From assembly GCF_024220585.1 (NCBI RefSeq), contig NZ_JAMXKF010000012.1:428-64427 (forward strand): 64,000 bases of DNA, written 5' to 3'. The notes beneath the pieces are model-generated. The model was not told where the DNA came from and did no database searches. It worked only from the letters and a program-made list of their open reading frames with translations. Of the stretch, positions 45,128 through 52,768 are shown one piece after another. Numbering within the stretch: position 1 is the stretch's first letter; each line of letters begins with the position of its first letter. Source of the DNA: Dyadobacter diqingensis. Lineage in GTDB: Bacteria > Bacteroidota > Bacteroidia > Cytophagales > Spirosomataceae. The position numbers and the translations under genes were made by a program.

Positions 45128-47944
45128 TTAGAAGTTATTATTACGTCTTACAGATGCCGACATTCCCCTCATATTGTAGGTAAAACTCAGCATAAAATAA
45201 CGCGACAATGTCCGTGTTCTTGACTCTGTATAATAGTTGGACGTGGCAAACTGAGAAATACCCAGGTTCTTTTTAAATACATCATTCGCAGTTAAACGAA
45301 CCTCTCCCCTTTTATTTTTCAGGACGATTTTATAAACCGACAAGTTAAGGATTGGCTGCCTCTGGCTAAAACCAAACTGGTTATTCGTATATGTGTTATA
45401 AGAAAAACGGCTGTTGAAATAAATCTCCTTCGGCATTTTTACGTTCATCTCGGCACCATAGGAAGCGCTCAAAACCTTCTGATTCTGGTTGGTATTGATC
45501 GAATATTTCGTGTTGGCAATATTCCAGTTTGCATTACTATAAAGCGTAAACACGTCACTCGGCGTCAGATCCAGTCTCAACCCAAAATTGTAACCATCCG
45601 TTTTTGTATCATTTTCAATGCTGTTAATATAGGTCAGGTTACTGCTGTAATTAAGACCCGTATTCAAATTCAGCGTGGCTTTTGTCTTTTTCAGAGGAAA
45701 ACCAAAACCCAGATAAGTACCATAACGATAACCTCCCGAAATGTTCATCGGCTTTGTGGTTGTCACCAGGTTTTCATCAATCGTTTTGTTATAAACAATC
45801 TGATCCACATTATAGCTGTAATTCAGGCTCGCGTAAAAGTTGGTAAAACTCGAAGGGTTAAACATCTGATAACCTCCATAAACACTGTGGCTCGACTGAG
45901 GAATCAGATTCGGATTACCTTCAACAATATTCAGTGGATTACTGTTATCAACCACGGGCTGCAAGTCGGCAATGGACGGCTCCTGCACATTCAGGCCATA
46001 CTGCATGTATAAGTACCGGTTCTTTTTCAGGTCATAATTCAAGGAGACATTAGGCACCACTTTGAAAAATGAGCGGTCAACCTTGGTGATCTGCGTGGAA
46101 GTCTGATCGGCGGCGAACTTCCCTTTTAAATCAAACTGCTGCCCCGCAACACCCACCGACAGGTTCAAACCTTTGTGCGAGTATCTTACACTTGTCCCCA
46201 GGCGGTTGTAAGTAAAGTCGTTGGTGTAATATCGCGTCAGGAATTTGTTAACTTCTTCCACATTATTTTCTCTGATGTCGAACACATTCCGGTCCACTTC
46301 ATCTTTACGCAGACTGTAATTGTAGAACGTTTCCCAGTAAAACTTCTTGGCAAAAGGTTCGATATAAGACAAACTTCCCTTCAATTGTGTACGATTGCTT
46401 TCCGTATCATTCTTCTGATTGATCCGGCTGTTGCGGGAAGGATCAAGGAAAAATTCATTGATCGAATTCTGGAAAGAAGAACCATCCGAATTGTTGATGT
46501 TGTAACCCAGACTAGCTGCAAAATTCCGGCCTTTCTTTTTGAATTTGCGACGATATAAAAGCAGGTTTGACATCGCAAACGAGTTATACAAACTGCTGTT
46601 GTTAACCGTAGATCTATTGGATAAAGTATCTCCGCCCCTGTAATACTGCTGAAAACTATCGTAGTCGCCGTCTCCGTTATTGATCCTCGAATTACTGATC
46701 AGAATGATGGTATTCAATGAATCCAGTACTTTTTCCAGACGAAAACTTGGTCTGTGGTTCCCCGCAAAAGATCCCCTTCTGTTTTTGTCCGTCGAGCGAT
46801 ATGAGGCGTTATTGGAAAGGAAGTTCTCACGGCTCGACATAACATCGTTCACCGCGTCCGTCTGGTTGTAAAAATAACTGGTACTAAGTTTTGTTTTCTT
46901 GGTATCGAAGTTGTAGTTGGCGCCGCCGGCCCAGTTTTTTGTAAAACCCTGAGAGCCTCCGCCATAGTTTGGCTGAATGGTTATGGATTCATCTCCTCCG
47001 TCGCCAAAATACCGGAACCCGCTGGAAAACCCGAAGTCCCCATCGTCACCCCAGTTAAAGGACTGGCTGCCCTTGAAATCCTGATAATCATTTCTGGCGA
47101 TACCGGACTGGTTTGTATTGTTCCCAAAACCAAGGACGGAAACCTGTTGTTTGTCATCAAACCGGTTGTAACTGACCTTCCCTTCAAGTCTTGAATCGGT
47201 ACCGACACCAGCCACAGCCTTTCCAAAACCACCTTTTTTGTGACTGTCTTTCAGTTCCAGGTTAAGTGTTTTTTCTCGCTTGCCGTCGTCAACACCCGTC
47301 ACTTTCGCCTGCTCGGTCTTACCGTTAAAAACCTGTACTTTATTGATGGCTTCTGCCGGGAGATTTTTCGTTGCCATTTTAGGGTCATCTCCAAAAAAAC
47401 GCTTACCGTCTACCGTCACACGTTTGACGTCTTCCCCCTGCGCTTTAATATTTCCGTCGGCATCTACCTGCATACCGGGCAGTTTCCGGATCAGGTCTTC
47501 AACGGTGGATCCCGGTGGAACTTTGAATGCTCTTGGATCATATTCAACCGTATCACCTTTGATGCTTAAAGGCGCCCTGGCAGTCTTGATCACAACCTCA
47601 TACAGGTCATTATTAAGAATCTTCATGCTCATTTTTCCGAGATTGGTCACATCACCATCATTAGGATTAACAAGCTGCTGATAAGGAAGGTAACCCACAT
47701 AGGAAACCTTAAAAAGGTAGGAAATCCGTTTGAGGTTTCTAAATTCAAAAGAGCCGTCTTTGTTCGTTCTCCCAAAATTGACAAGGGATGAATCTTTTGG
47801 CAACAACAACATCACGGTTGCTTCGGGAAGACCAACGCCGGCGGTATCACCGACAATTCCTTTCATGGTAAAACGTCCCGTATTTTGCGCGAGCGAGGCA
47901 AAACCAATGAGACTACAACATAACAGAAGTAGGATTTTTTTCAA
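45128..47944 (-). CDS. Outer-membrane beta-barrel protein with carboxypeptidase-regulatory-like domain
   Basis: The 938-aa protein has a signal peptide (1-19), a CarboxypepD_reg-like sandwich (about 22-110, MKGIVGDTAGVGLPEATVML), a plug-like domain (about 115-220, PPGSTVEDLIRKLPGMQVDA, VTVDGKRFFGDDPKMATKNL) and a barrel of the OMP_b-brl_3 type, rich in N, Y and S. It ends in a charged tail (RRNNNF) and not the usual aromatic SusC ending. It is TonB-receptor-like, with cargo unknown, and belongs to the group regularly paired with GLPGLI proteins. A consensus promoter lies about 165 bp upstream. Confidence 0.9.
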   Translation of the reverse strand: MKKILLLLCCSLIGFASLAQNTGRFTMKGIVGDTAGVGLPEATVMLLLPKDSSLVNFGRTNKDGSFEFRNLKRISYLFKVSYVGYLPYQQLVNPNDGDVTNLGKMSMKILNNDLYEVVIKTARAPLSIKGDTVEYDPRAFKVPPGSTVEDLIRKLPGMQVDADGNIKAQGEDVKRVTVDGKRFFGDDPKMATKNLPAEAINKVQVFNGKTEQAKVTGVDDGKREKTLNLELKDSHKKGGFGKAVAGVGTDSRLEGKVSYNRFDDKQQVSVLGFGNNTNQSGIARNDYQDFKGSQSFNWGDDGDFGFSSGFRYFGDGGDESITIQPNYGGGSQGFTKNWAGGANYNFDTKKTKLSTSYFYNQTDAVNDVMSSRENFLSNNASYRSTDKNRRGSFAGNHRPSFRLEKVLDSLNTIILISNSRINNGDGDYDSFQQYYRGGDTLSNRSTVNNSSLYNSFAMSNLLLYRRKFKKKGRNFAASLGYNINNSDGSSFQNSINEFFLDPSRNSRINQKNDTESNRTQLKGSLSYIEPFAKKFYWETFYNYSLRKDEVDRNVFDIRENNVEEVNKFLTRYYTNDFTYNRLGTSVRYSHKGLNLSVGVAGQQFDLKGKFAADQTSTQITKVDRSFFKVVPNVSLNYDLKKNRYLYMQYGLNVQEPSIADLQPVVDNSNPLNIVEGNPNLIPQSSHSVYGGYQMFNPSSFTNFYASLNYSYNVDQIVYNKTIDENLVTTTKPMNISGGYRYGTYLGFGFPLKKTKATLNLNTGLNYSSNLTYINSIENDTKTDGYNFGLRLDLTPSDVFTLYSNANWNIANTKYSINTNQNQKVLSASYGAEMNVKMPKEIYFNSRFSYNTYTNNQFGFSQRQPILNLSVYKIVLKNKRGEVRLTANDVFKKNLGISQFATSNYYTESRTRTLSRYFMLSFTYNMRGMSASVRRNNNF

Positions 47945-48110
47945 GGCTAATTACTAAATTTAGGTGAGCAGGAAAACGTGTGTACTGTTAAAAATAATGT
48001 TGCGCAATATTATAAAAACAAGAATGCAAATACAACTAAATTTTTAGTTTTAACATAAATTTGTATCCATTGGATAATTTTTTAACTTTTATTAAGAAAC
48101 AGAAATTTTG

Positions 48111-48143
48111 CAAAGATACGTTTTTGCAACAATTGGTTACAAA
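48111..48143 (-). promoter_or_regulatory. Promoter of the barrel/GLPGLI genes
   Basis: On the minus strand TTTG (48143-48140), 21 bp, then TATCTTTG (48118-48111) fits the Bacteroidota promoter consensus. It would give a leader of about 160 nt before the start codon at 47944. The remainder of 47945-48304 is AT-rich and holds no gene; a further TAAATTTG on the plus strand at 48056-48063 lacks a -33 partner. Confidence 0.65.
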
Positions 48144-48304
48144 AAAATTATTAAAATAATAATTACTTAATTTGCGGACTATTAGCGGCTGGGGAGATTC
48201 TATATTTCAAAAAGAACTTGACATAATCCAACTTTATTATACCGTTAGCTATATTTATTTTTTTAAGGCAAAACAAGACGCGTACCCATTGACAAACACG
48301 ATAA

Positions 48305-48826
48305 ATGAAAAGTATAGGTTTGCTTTCTGACACCCATGGATATCTTGATCCCCGTGTATTTGAACACTTCGCTAACTGCGATGAAATATGGCATGCGGGC
48401 GATATTGGTTCAGTAGCGATTATTGACCAATTGGAAGCATTTAAGCCGGTCCGTATTGTATTCGGAAACATCGACGAAAAGGCAATACAGGTACGTTCAC
48501 ATGAGAATTTACATTTCGAACTGGAAGGATTCCGTATCTGGATGACACATATCGGTGGTGCACCGCCACGTTATAACCCGATGGTAATGCCCACGTTAAA
48601 GTCTGAATTACCCGATATTTTCATATGCGGACATTCCCATATCCTGCGGGTGATCCGCGACAAGGACTTAAAAAATATGCTTTACATCAATCCTGGTGCT
48701 GCCGGGCGTGAGGGATTTCACAAGATCAGGACTTTGCTGCGCTTCAATCTGCACGAGGGGCTGATCAGTAAAATGGAAGTTATAGAGCTTGGGAAGCGAG
48801 GGGCTATTGAGGCGGAAATATTTTAG
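48305..48826 (+). CDS. Metallophosphoesterase of the YfcE/MJ0936 family
   Basis: The 173-aa protein shows all metal-binding blocks of small calcineurin-like phosphodiesterases: LLSDTHGYLD (residues 6-15), WHAGDIGS (about 31-38), VFGNIDEKA (about 56-64), THIGGAP (about 82-88) and ICGHSHILRV (about 107-116). Family members hydrolyse phosphodiesters with two metal ions; the physiological substrate is not known. Cytoplasmic, single gene. Confidence 0.93.
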   Translation: MKSIGLLSDTHGYLDPRVFEHFANCDEIWHAGDIGSVAIIDQLEAFKPVRIVFGNIDEKAIQVRSHENLHFELEGFRIWMTHIGGAPPRYNPMVMPTLKSELPDIFICGHSHILRVIRDKDLKNMLYINPGAAGREGFHKIRTLLRFNLHEGLISKMEVIELGKRGAIEAEIF

Positions 48827-48846
48827 ATACAGGAGGATCTGACGCG

Positions 48847-48879
48847 AGAGAAGTCAACTTTCCAAAAGTTGACTTCTCT
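48847..48879. terminator. Hairpin terminator between convergent genes
   Basis: AGAGAAGTCAACTTT and AAAGTTGACTTCTCT form a perfect stem with a very short loop, between the stops of the phosphoesterase and peptidase genes. The stem core GAAGTCAA also occurs in a hairpin at 41597-41641. Confidence 0.75.
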
Positions 48880-48924
48880 ATCCTACTATTCGTCACTCAT
48901 TCAGTAATTGCAGCTTATCCTCTA

Positions 48925-50154
48925 TCAGAAAGTAACCTTTACCACTTTTTTCTCGGCACCTCTCAGCAATTCAGCCTCAACCTGCTGCCCCTTTTCGTGT
49001 TCGGCCAGTATCTCCATATAATCATAAATCGTATTGATCGTTTTTCCGGCCAGCTTAGTAATCACATCACCCGCCAGGATGCCGGCAACATCCGCAGGAC
49101 GCGCTTTGGACACGCCATCGATTTTAAGCCCCTTTCCCGAAAAACTATAATCAGGCATAACACCCAACGTTACTTTGAAATTGGAAGTAGTAGCACCTGA
49201 ATGTGGGTTTCCAGCCGTCAAAAAAGCCGGCTCAGATTTTTCGTTATCCAGCTTTCCCAACAAAGCTACAATCAGGTTTAATATTTTAACCTCTCCATCG
49301 GCATTGACTTTATCCGCGTCATCGCTGATTTTATGATAATCGCTGTGCCCGCCTGTAAAGAATTGAAGGACCGGAATATTTTTCAGGTAAAACGAAGTAT
49401 GATCCGAAGCGCCGACGCCGGAAGAATCGATCGTATATTTCATACTTTGTTTTTTGGCAAGATCCGGAATGATGGCTCCCCAGGCAGGACTTGTTCCCCA
49501 CCCCGAAATAATAATTCCTTTTTCTTCATTAAATCTGCCGATCATGTCCATGTTGATCATGGCAGAAATGGATTTCAAAGGCACAGTCGGATTCTCGGTA
49601 TAATACTTCGAGCCCAGCAAACCCAGCTCTTCTCCCGAAAAAGCAATGAAAAGAAAATTATGTTTTTCCTTCGCTTCGTTCGAGGAAAAATATTTTGCCA
49701 GTTCAAGTACACCAGCAGTTCCGGACGCGTTATCATCCGCACCGTTGTGAATGTAGTTTTTACTGTCCGGCGACAGCGAGCCGCTTTGATAACCTTTTCC
49801 CAAATGGTCAAAATGGCCACCAATCACGATTGTTTTTTCGCCCCCGTTATCAAGAAAACCTACCACGTTTCTGGCTGTCATCTGATGGGCTACACCGTCT
49901 ATTCCGGCTGTAACCTGAAAAGGCTGAAAATACGTACCATTGGTCCCGGCCGGTTTTAGTCCCGATTTCTTGAATAAATCCGCGATGTAGTTTGCGGCCT
50001 TGATTTCACCTAAAGTTGCAGTCCCACGTCCTTCAAATTCATCCGAAGCAAGCAGGTCAACATGCTTTTTAACGTCAGCAGCTGTTATTTTTTGTGCAAA
50101 ACCATACCCTGAGACACCCATCAAAAGTGCCGCTGAAAGAAGTACTTTTTTCAT
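48925..50154 (-). CDS. M28 family metallopeptidase with C-terminal PDZ domain
   Basis: The 409-aa exported enzyme has a signal peptide (1-20), the M28 zinc ligands and acids in GGHFDHLG (about 117-124), NGADDNASGTAG (about 137-148), SGEELGLLG (about 173-181), INMDMIGRF (about 200-208) and GGHSDYHK (about 272-279). A PDZ domain follows (about 325-405, KGLKIDGVSKARPADVAGIL). Such enzymes are zinc aminopeptidases; the PDZ domain probably binds substrate ends. It is transcribed towards the phosphoesterase gene and ends at a shared terminator. Confidence 0.94.
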   Translation of the reverse strand: MKKVLLSAALLMGVSGYGFAQKITAADVKKHVDLLASDEFEGRGTATLGEIKAANYIADLFKKSGLKPAGTNGTYFQPFQVTAGIDGVAHQMTARNVVGFLDNGGEKTIVIGGHFDHLGKGYQSGSLSPDSKNYIHNGADDNASGTAGVLELAKYFSSNEAKEKHNFLFIAFSGEELGLLGSKYYTENPTVPLKSISAMINMDMIGRFNEEKGIIISGWGTSPAWGAIIPDLAKKQSMKYTIDSSGVGASDHTSFYLKNIPVLQFFTGGHSDYHKISDDADKVNADGEVKILNLIVALLGKLDNEKSEPAFLTAGNPHSGATTSNFKVTLGVMPDYSFSGKGLKIDGVSKARPADVAGILAGDVITKLAGKTINTIYDYMEILAEHEKGQQVEAELLRGAEKKVVKVTF

Positions 50155-50192
50155 TTTATATCGTTAACTCAAATGCTGAACAATCCTTGTTA

Positions 50193-50504
50193 TTATAAAT
50201 TATCCCTCAATTCCGCAAGAAAATCCCTTACCCTTGTCAGTCTGTAAATCATCAGCTGCGACTCTTCCTTCCTGCGCATCTGCTCGCGCGCACCCTTGAT
50301 CGTCCGGCCCTGCTTGTCCTTCTGATGCATGATTTTCCGGATCACCTCTATGTCCCGCTCCGTATAACGACGACGGTTTCTAGAATCTCTTTTGGGCGCC
50401 AGCTGCGGAAATTTCTTTTCCCAAAAACGCAAAGCGGAAGCCTCACAGCCAACCATCGCGGCTACTTCATTGGTATCGTAGTATAATTTTGTATTCGGTT
50501 CCAT
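50193..50504 (-). CDS. MerR family transcriptional regulator
   Basis: From ATG 50504 the protein has 103 residues: a MerR-type winged helix (YYDTNEVAAMVGCEASALRF, then RDSRNRRRYTERDIEVIRKI) and a short coiled-coil end, with no effector domain. The frame can be extended to 50597, but a -7 box (TACATTTG, 50533-50526) sits inside that extension 22 bp before ATG 50504, which favours the short form. Small MerR proteins of this kind are common single genes in Bacteroidota. Targets unknown. Confidence 0.88.
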   Translation of the reverse strand: MEPNTKLYYDTNEVAAMVGCEASALRFWEKKFPQLAPKRDSRNRRRYTERDIEVIRKIMHQKDKQGRTIKGAREQMRRKEESQLMIYRLTRVRDFLAELRDNL

Positions 50505-50525
50505 AGTCGTGATATCTGGTACTGG

Positions 50526-50533
50526 CAAATGTA
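50526..50533 (-). promoter_or_regulatory. -7 promoter box of the merR gene
   Basis: TACATTTG on the minus strand matches TAnnTTTG; no exact -33 element is seen at 19-21 bp. It helps to fix the start codon of the gene. Confidence 0.5.
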
Positions 50534-50686
50534 CTAAGCTATTTTCGTTAATTATAATTATTCTAAACAATTTGTTTTCCAGAAAAAATGCCGACAATTA
50601 AAATTCGGTTAACACAGGTTACATCATGTTTTTGTAACTTAACTTGAAATTCAAATCAATCGCCCTTTCTTCACTCCTGATTCAAC

Positions 50687-51277
50687 ATGAAAAATAGCTA
50701 CATCGTTTTATTAATCCTCATTTTTCCGGCGCGTTCTTTTGCCCAGTCGTCACACCAGTTTGGTATCGTTTATGGTTTTGCAGCGAATGAGCTCGTGCGA
50801 AAAGATGAACTGACGGGCGCTGCGAGCCACGACGGAAAAGGTGCCAGCGTTATTGGATTGCGATATATTAAAACGCTGAAAAATAATTTTGCTTTCGAAA
50901 CAGGTCTGGAATATTCGCGGTTTAAATTTTCAATAGCCCCGGCCCCACATCCCGCCGTGGAACATACCTCCCGCCCGGAAAACATTGAACTGCTCACCGT
51001 GCCGATTTATGGCAATTATACTTTCGGAAAATATTTCTTCCTAAACGGTGGTCTTATCGCTGATTTCGAGCTCAATAAAAAAGAAAACAGAAGCCTCGAC
51101 GGACAATCAGGACTGGGCGCCGGACTCGGAATCGGCGGAAAATATGCGTTTAAAAGGATAACCCTTTCGGTCAGCCCTTACTTCCGGAAACACGCGATTT
51201 TTGCCGCAGACAAGGAACAGTATCAGGAAAGAATTATTGAAGCCGGCGTAAGATTTGGTGCAGGATACCGGTTTTGA
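50687..51277 (+). CDS. Outer-membrane beta-barrel protein (PorT-like family)
   Basis: The 196-aa protein has a signal peptide (1-19, ending SFAQ) and about eight amphipathic strands with aromatic girdles (IVYGFAANELV, FAFETGLEYSRFKFS, VPIYGNYTFGKYFFLNGGLI, GAGLGIGGKYAF), ending in RFGAGYRF. This is typical of small eight-strand barrels. Function unknown. The following sensor kinase gene starts 15 bp after its stop, so the barrel may be part of the sensing unit or simply its co-regulated neighbour. Confidence 0.8.
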   Translation: MKNSYIVLLILIFPARSFAQSSHQFGIVYGFAANELVRKDELTGAASHDGKGASVIGLRYIKTLKNNFAFETGLEYSRFKFSIAPAPHPAVEHTSRPENIELLTVPIYGNYTFGKYFFLNGGLIADFELNKKENRSLDGQSGLGAGLGIGGKYAFKRITLSVSPYFRKHAIFAADKEQYQERIIEAGVRFGAGYRF

Positions 51278-51291
51278 GTGTAATTTGCCGT

Positions 51292-52062
51292 ATGGAAGGC
51301 ACAGTTAACATTTCAGGCATTTTTCTGTACACGATCATCCTCGCGCTGATTGTCAGCCTGCTGGTGATCATTTATCTGGTCATCCGTCTTAAAACGGAGA
51401 CCACGCTCCGGGAAAAATCGGAAGAAAAAGCGGAAGAGTCCGACGTAAGGAAGGAAAATTTTGAGCTGGAAACAATCAAATCGAAACTCAATCCGCACCT
51501 TTTCAAAAATGTGCTCAACTCCATCCAGTCACACGCTTACCAGAGTTATTACGCGCTCGACAAATTATCCAATGTTCTCGACTACATACTCTACGAAAGT
51601 GACTGCGACTATGTGACGTTAAAGGAAGAAACCGATTTTGCGCTTAGCCTGATCGAGATCAATCGGCTAAAAGTCAGCCCGTTGTTCGACCTTAGAATAA
51701 AGAATAAAATTGATCCGGAAGATATCCTGTTGAATCAAAAACTGGTCGCTCCGTTAATCACGATCGACCTGATTGAAAATGCGTTTAAACATGCTGATAT
51801 CCAAAGCCCTGACGCGTTTATAGCGATTGTTATGACCCTTACCGACTCAACTTTTTCGCTGGTCGTTTCCAATAAAATCAGTGTTAAACCAATACTAAAA
51901 AAAGAAAAAAGCGGTTTTGGTAAGGAGAATTTACGAAAACGGCTCGACCTGGTTTATGGCCCGCATTATACACTGGAACACACCACGGAAAACGATATTT
52001 ACATTGCTCACCTGAAAATTAACCTGCTTGAACACAAAGCTCAGATGTCTTCTGCTGGATGA
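51292..52062 (+). CDS. LytS-type sensor histidine kinase
   Basis: From ATG 51292 (MEGTVNISGIFLYTIILALI) the protein has 256 residues: one membrane helix (about 9-30), a short coiled coil, the phosphoacceptor histidine in LNPHLFKNVLNSIQSHAYQ (about 67-85) and an ATP-binding domain with LIENAFKHAD and GKENLRKRL. It has no large sensor domain, so the signal probably comes from the membrane or from the barrel protein encoded upstream. It overlaps the regulator gene by 35 bp. Confidence 0.92.
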   Translation: MEGTVNISGIFLYTIILALIVSLLVIIYLVIRLKTETTLREKSEEKAEESDVRKENFELETIKSKLNPHLFKNVLNSIQSHAYQSYYALDKLSNVLDYILYESDCDYVTLKEETDFALSLIEINRLKVSPLFDLRIKNKIDPEDILLNQKLVAPLITIDLIENAFKHADIQSPDAFIAIVMTLTDSTFSLVVSNKISVKPILKKEKSGFGKENLRKRLDLVYGPHYTLEHTTENDIYIAHLKINLLEHKAQMSSAG

Positions 52063-52750
52063 TGAATTGCCCGGCTTAACCTACCTGCGCATGCTTTGCG
52101 AACAAATTCCGGATCTGGAAGTTGTCAAGGCATTTAACGACCCGTTGAAACTGATGCAGGCCAGCACCAGCCTGGATTTCGATTTGTGCATTCTCGATAT
52201 TGAAATGCCCGGACTCAACGGGCTGGAAGTCGCACAATTGTTGCAGGGGAAACCGGTCATTTTCATTACAGCTTACAAAGAATTTGCGGCCGAAGCCTTT
52301 GACCTGGATGCCATCGATTACATTCGTAAACCGATCCAGAAAGAAAGGCTCGAAAAGGCAGTTGCCAAGGCTGCCAAGCTTATCGAGAAGGGAAAATCCG
52401 AGAAACAGTTTATGCAGCTCAATACCAACAAAGGCAAGGCGCTGCTTGGTTTTGAACAGCTTTTACTGATCACCTCCGCCGAAAAAGACAAGCGCGACAA
52501 AATCGCCTATCTGGAAAATGGTATCGAGATTATCCTTAAAAATATCTCCTTTGAACAACTTCTCTCGCAACTGCCGGAAGATAGTTTCTGCCGGATCAGT
52601 AAAAAAGATATCATTGCTTTAAAGGCGGTCCGGTTTTTCACACACCATGAAATCACCACCACAATCCAGCCCGAAGGTTATGAAAAAGAGCTTGTATTAA
52701 CACTTGGAGACAATTTCCGTAAAGAATTTATGGATAAAGTTACAAGCTGA
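52028..52750 (+). CDS. LytTR family response regulator
   Basis: The 240-aa regulator has a receiver (aspartate in LCILDIEMPGLNG, lysine in YIRKPIQKE) and a C-terminal LytTR DNA-binding domain (IILKNISFEQLLSQLPED, FCRISKKDIIALKAVRFF). The start is a TTG at 52028, inside the kinase gene; no ATG fits without losing the start of the receiver fold (KLRCLLLDDE). The 35-bp overlap points to translational coupling with its kinase. Targets not visible. Confidence 0.92.
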   Translation: MNTKLRCLLLDDELPGLTYLRMLCEQIPDLEVVKAFNDPLKLMQASTSLDFDLCILDIEMPGLNGLEVAQLLQGKPVIFITAYKEFAAEAFDLDAIDYIRKPIQKERLEKAVAKAAKLIEKGKSEKQFMQLNTNKGKALLGFEQLLLITSAEKDKRDKIAYLENGIEIILKNISFEQLLSQLPEDSFCRISKKDIIALKAVRFFTHHEITTTIQPEGYEKELVLTLGDNFRKEFMDKVTS

Positions 52751-52768
52751 TTCTTCACCAAAACCTTG

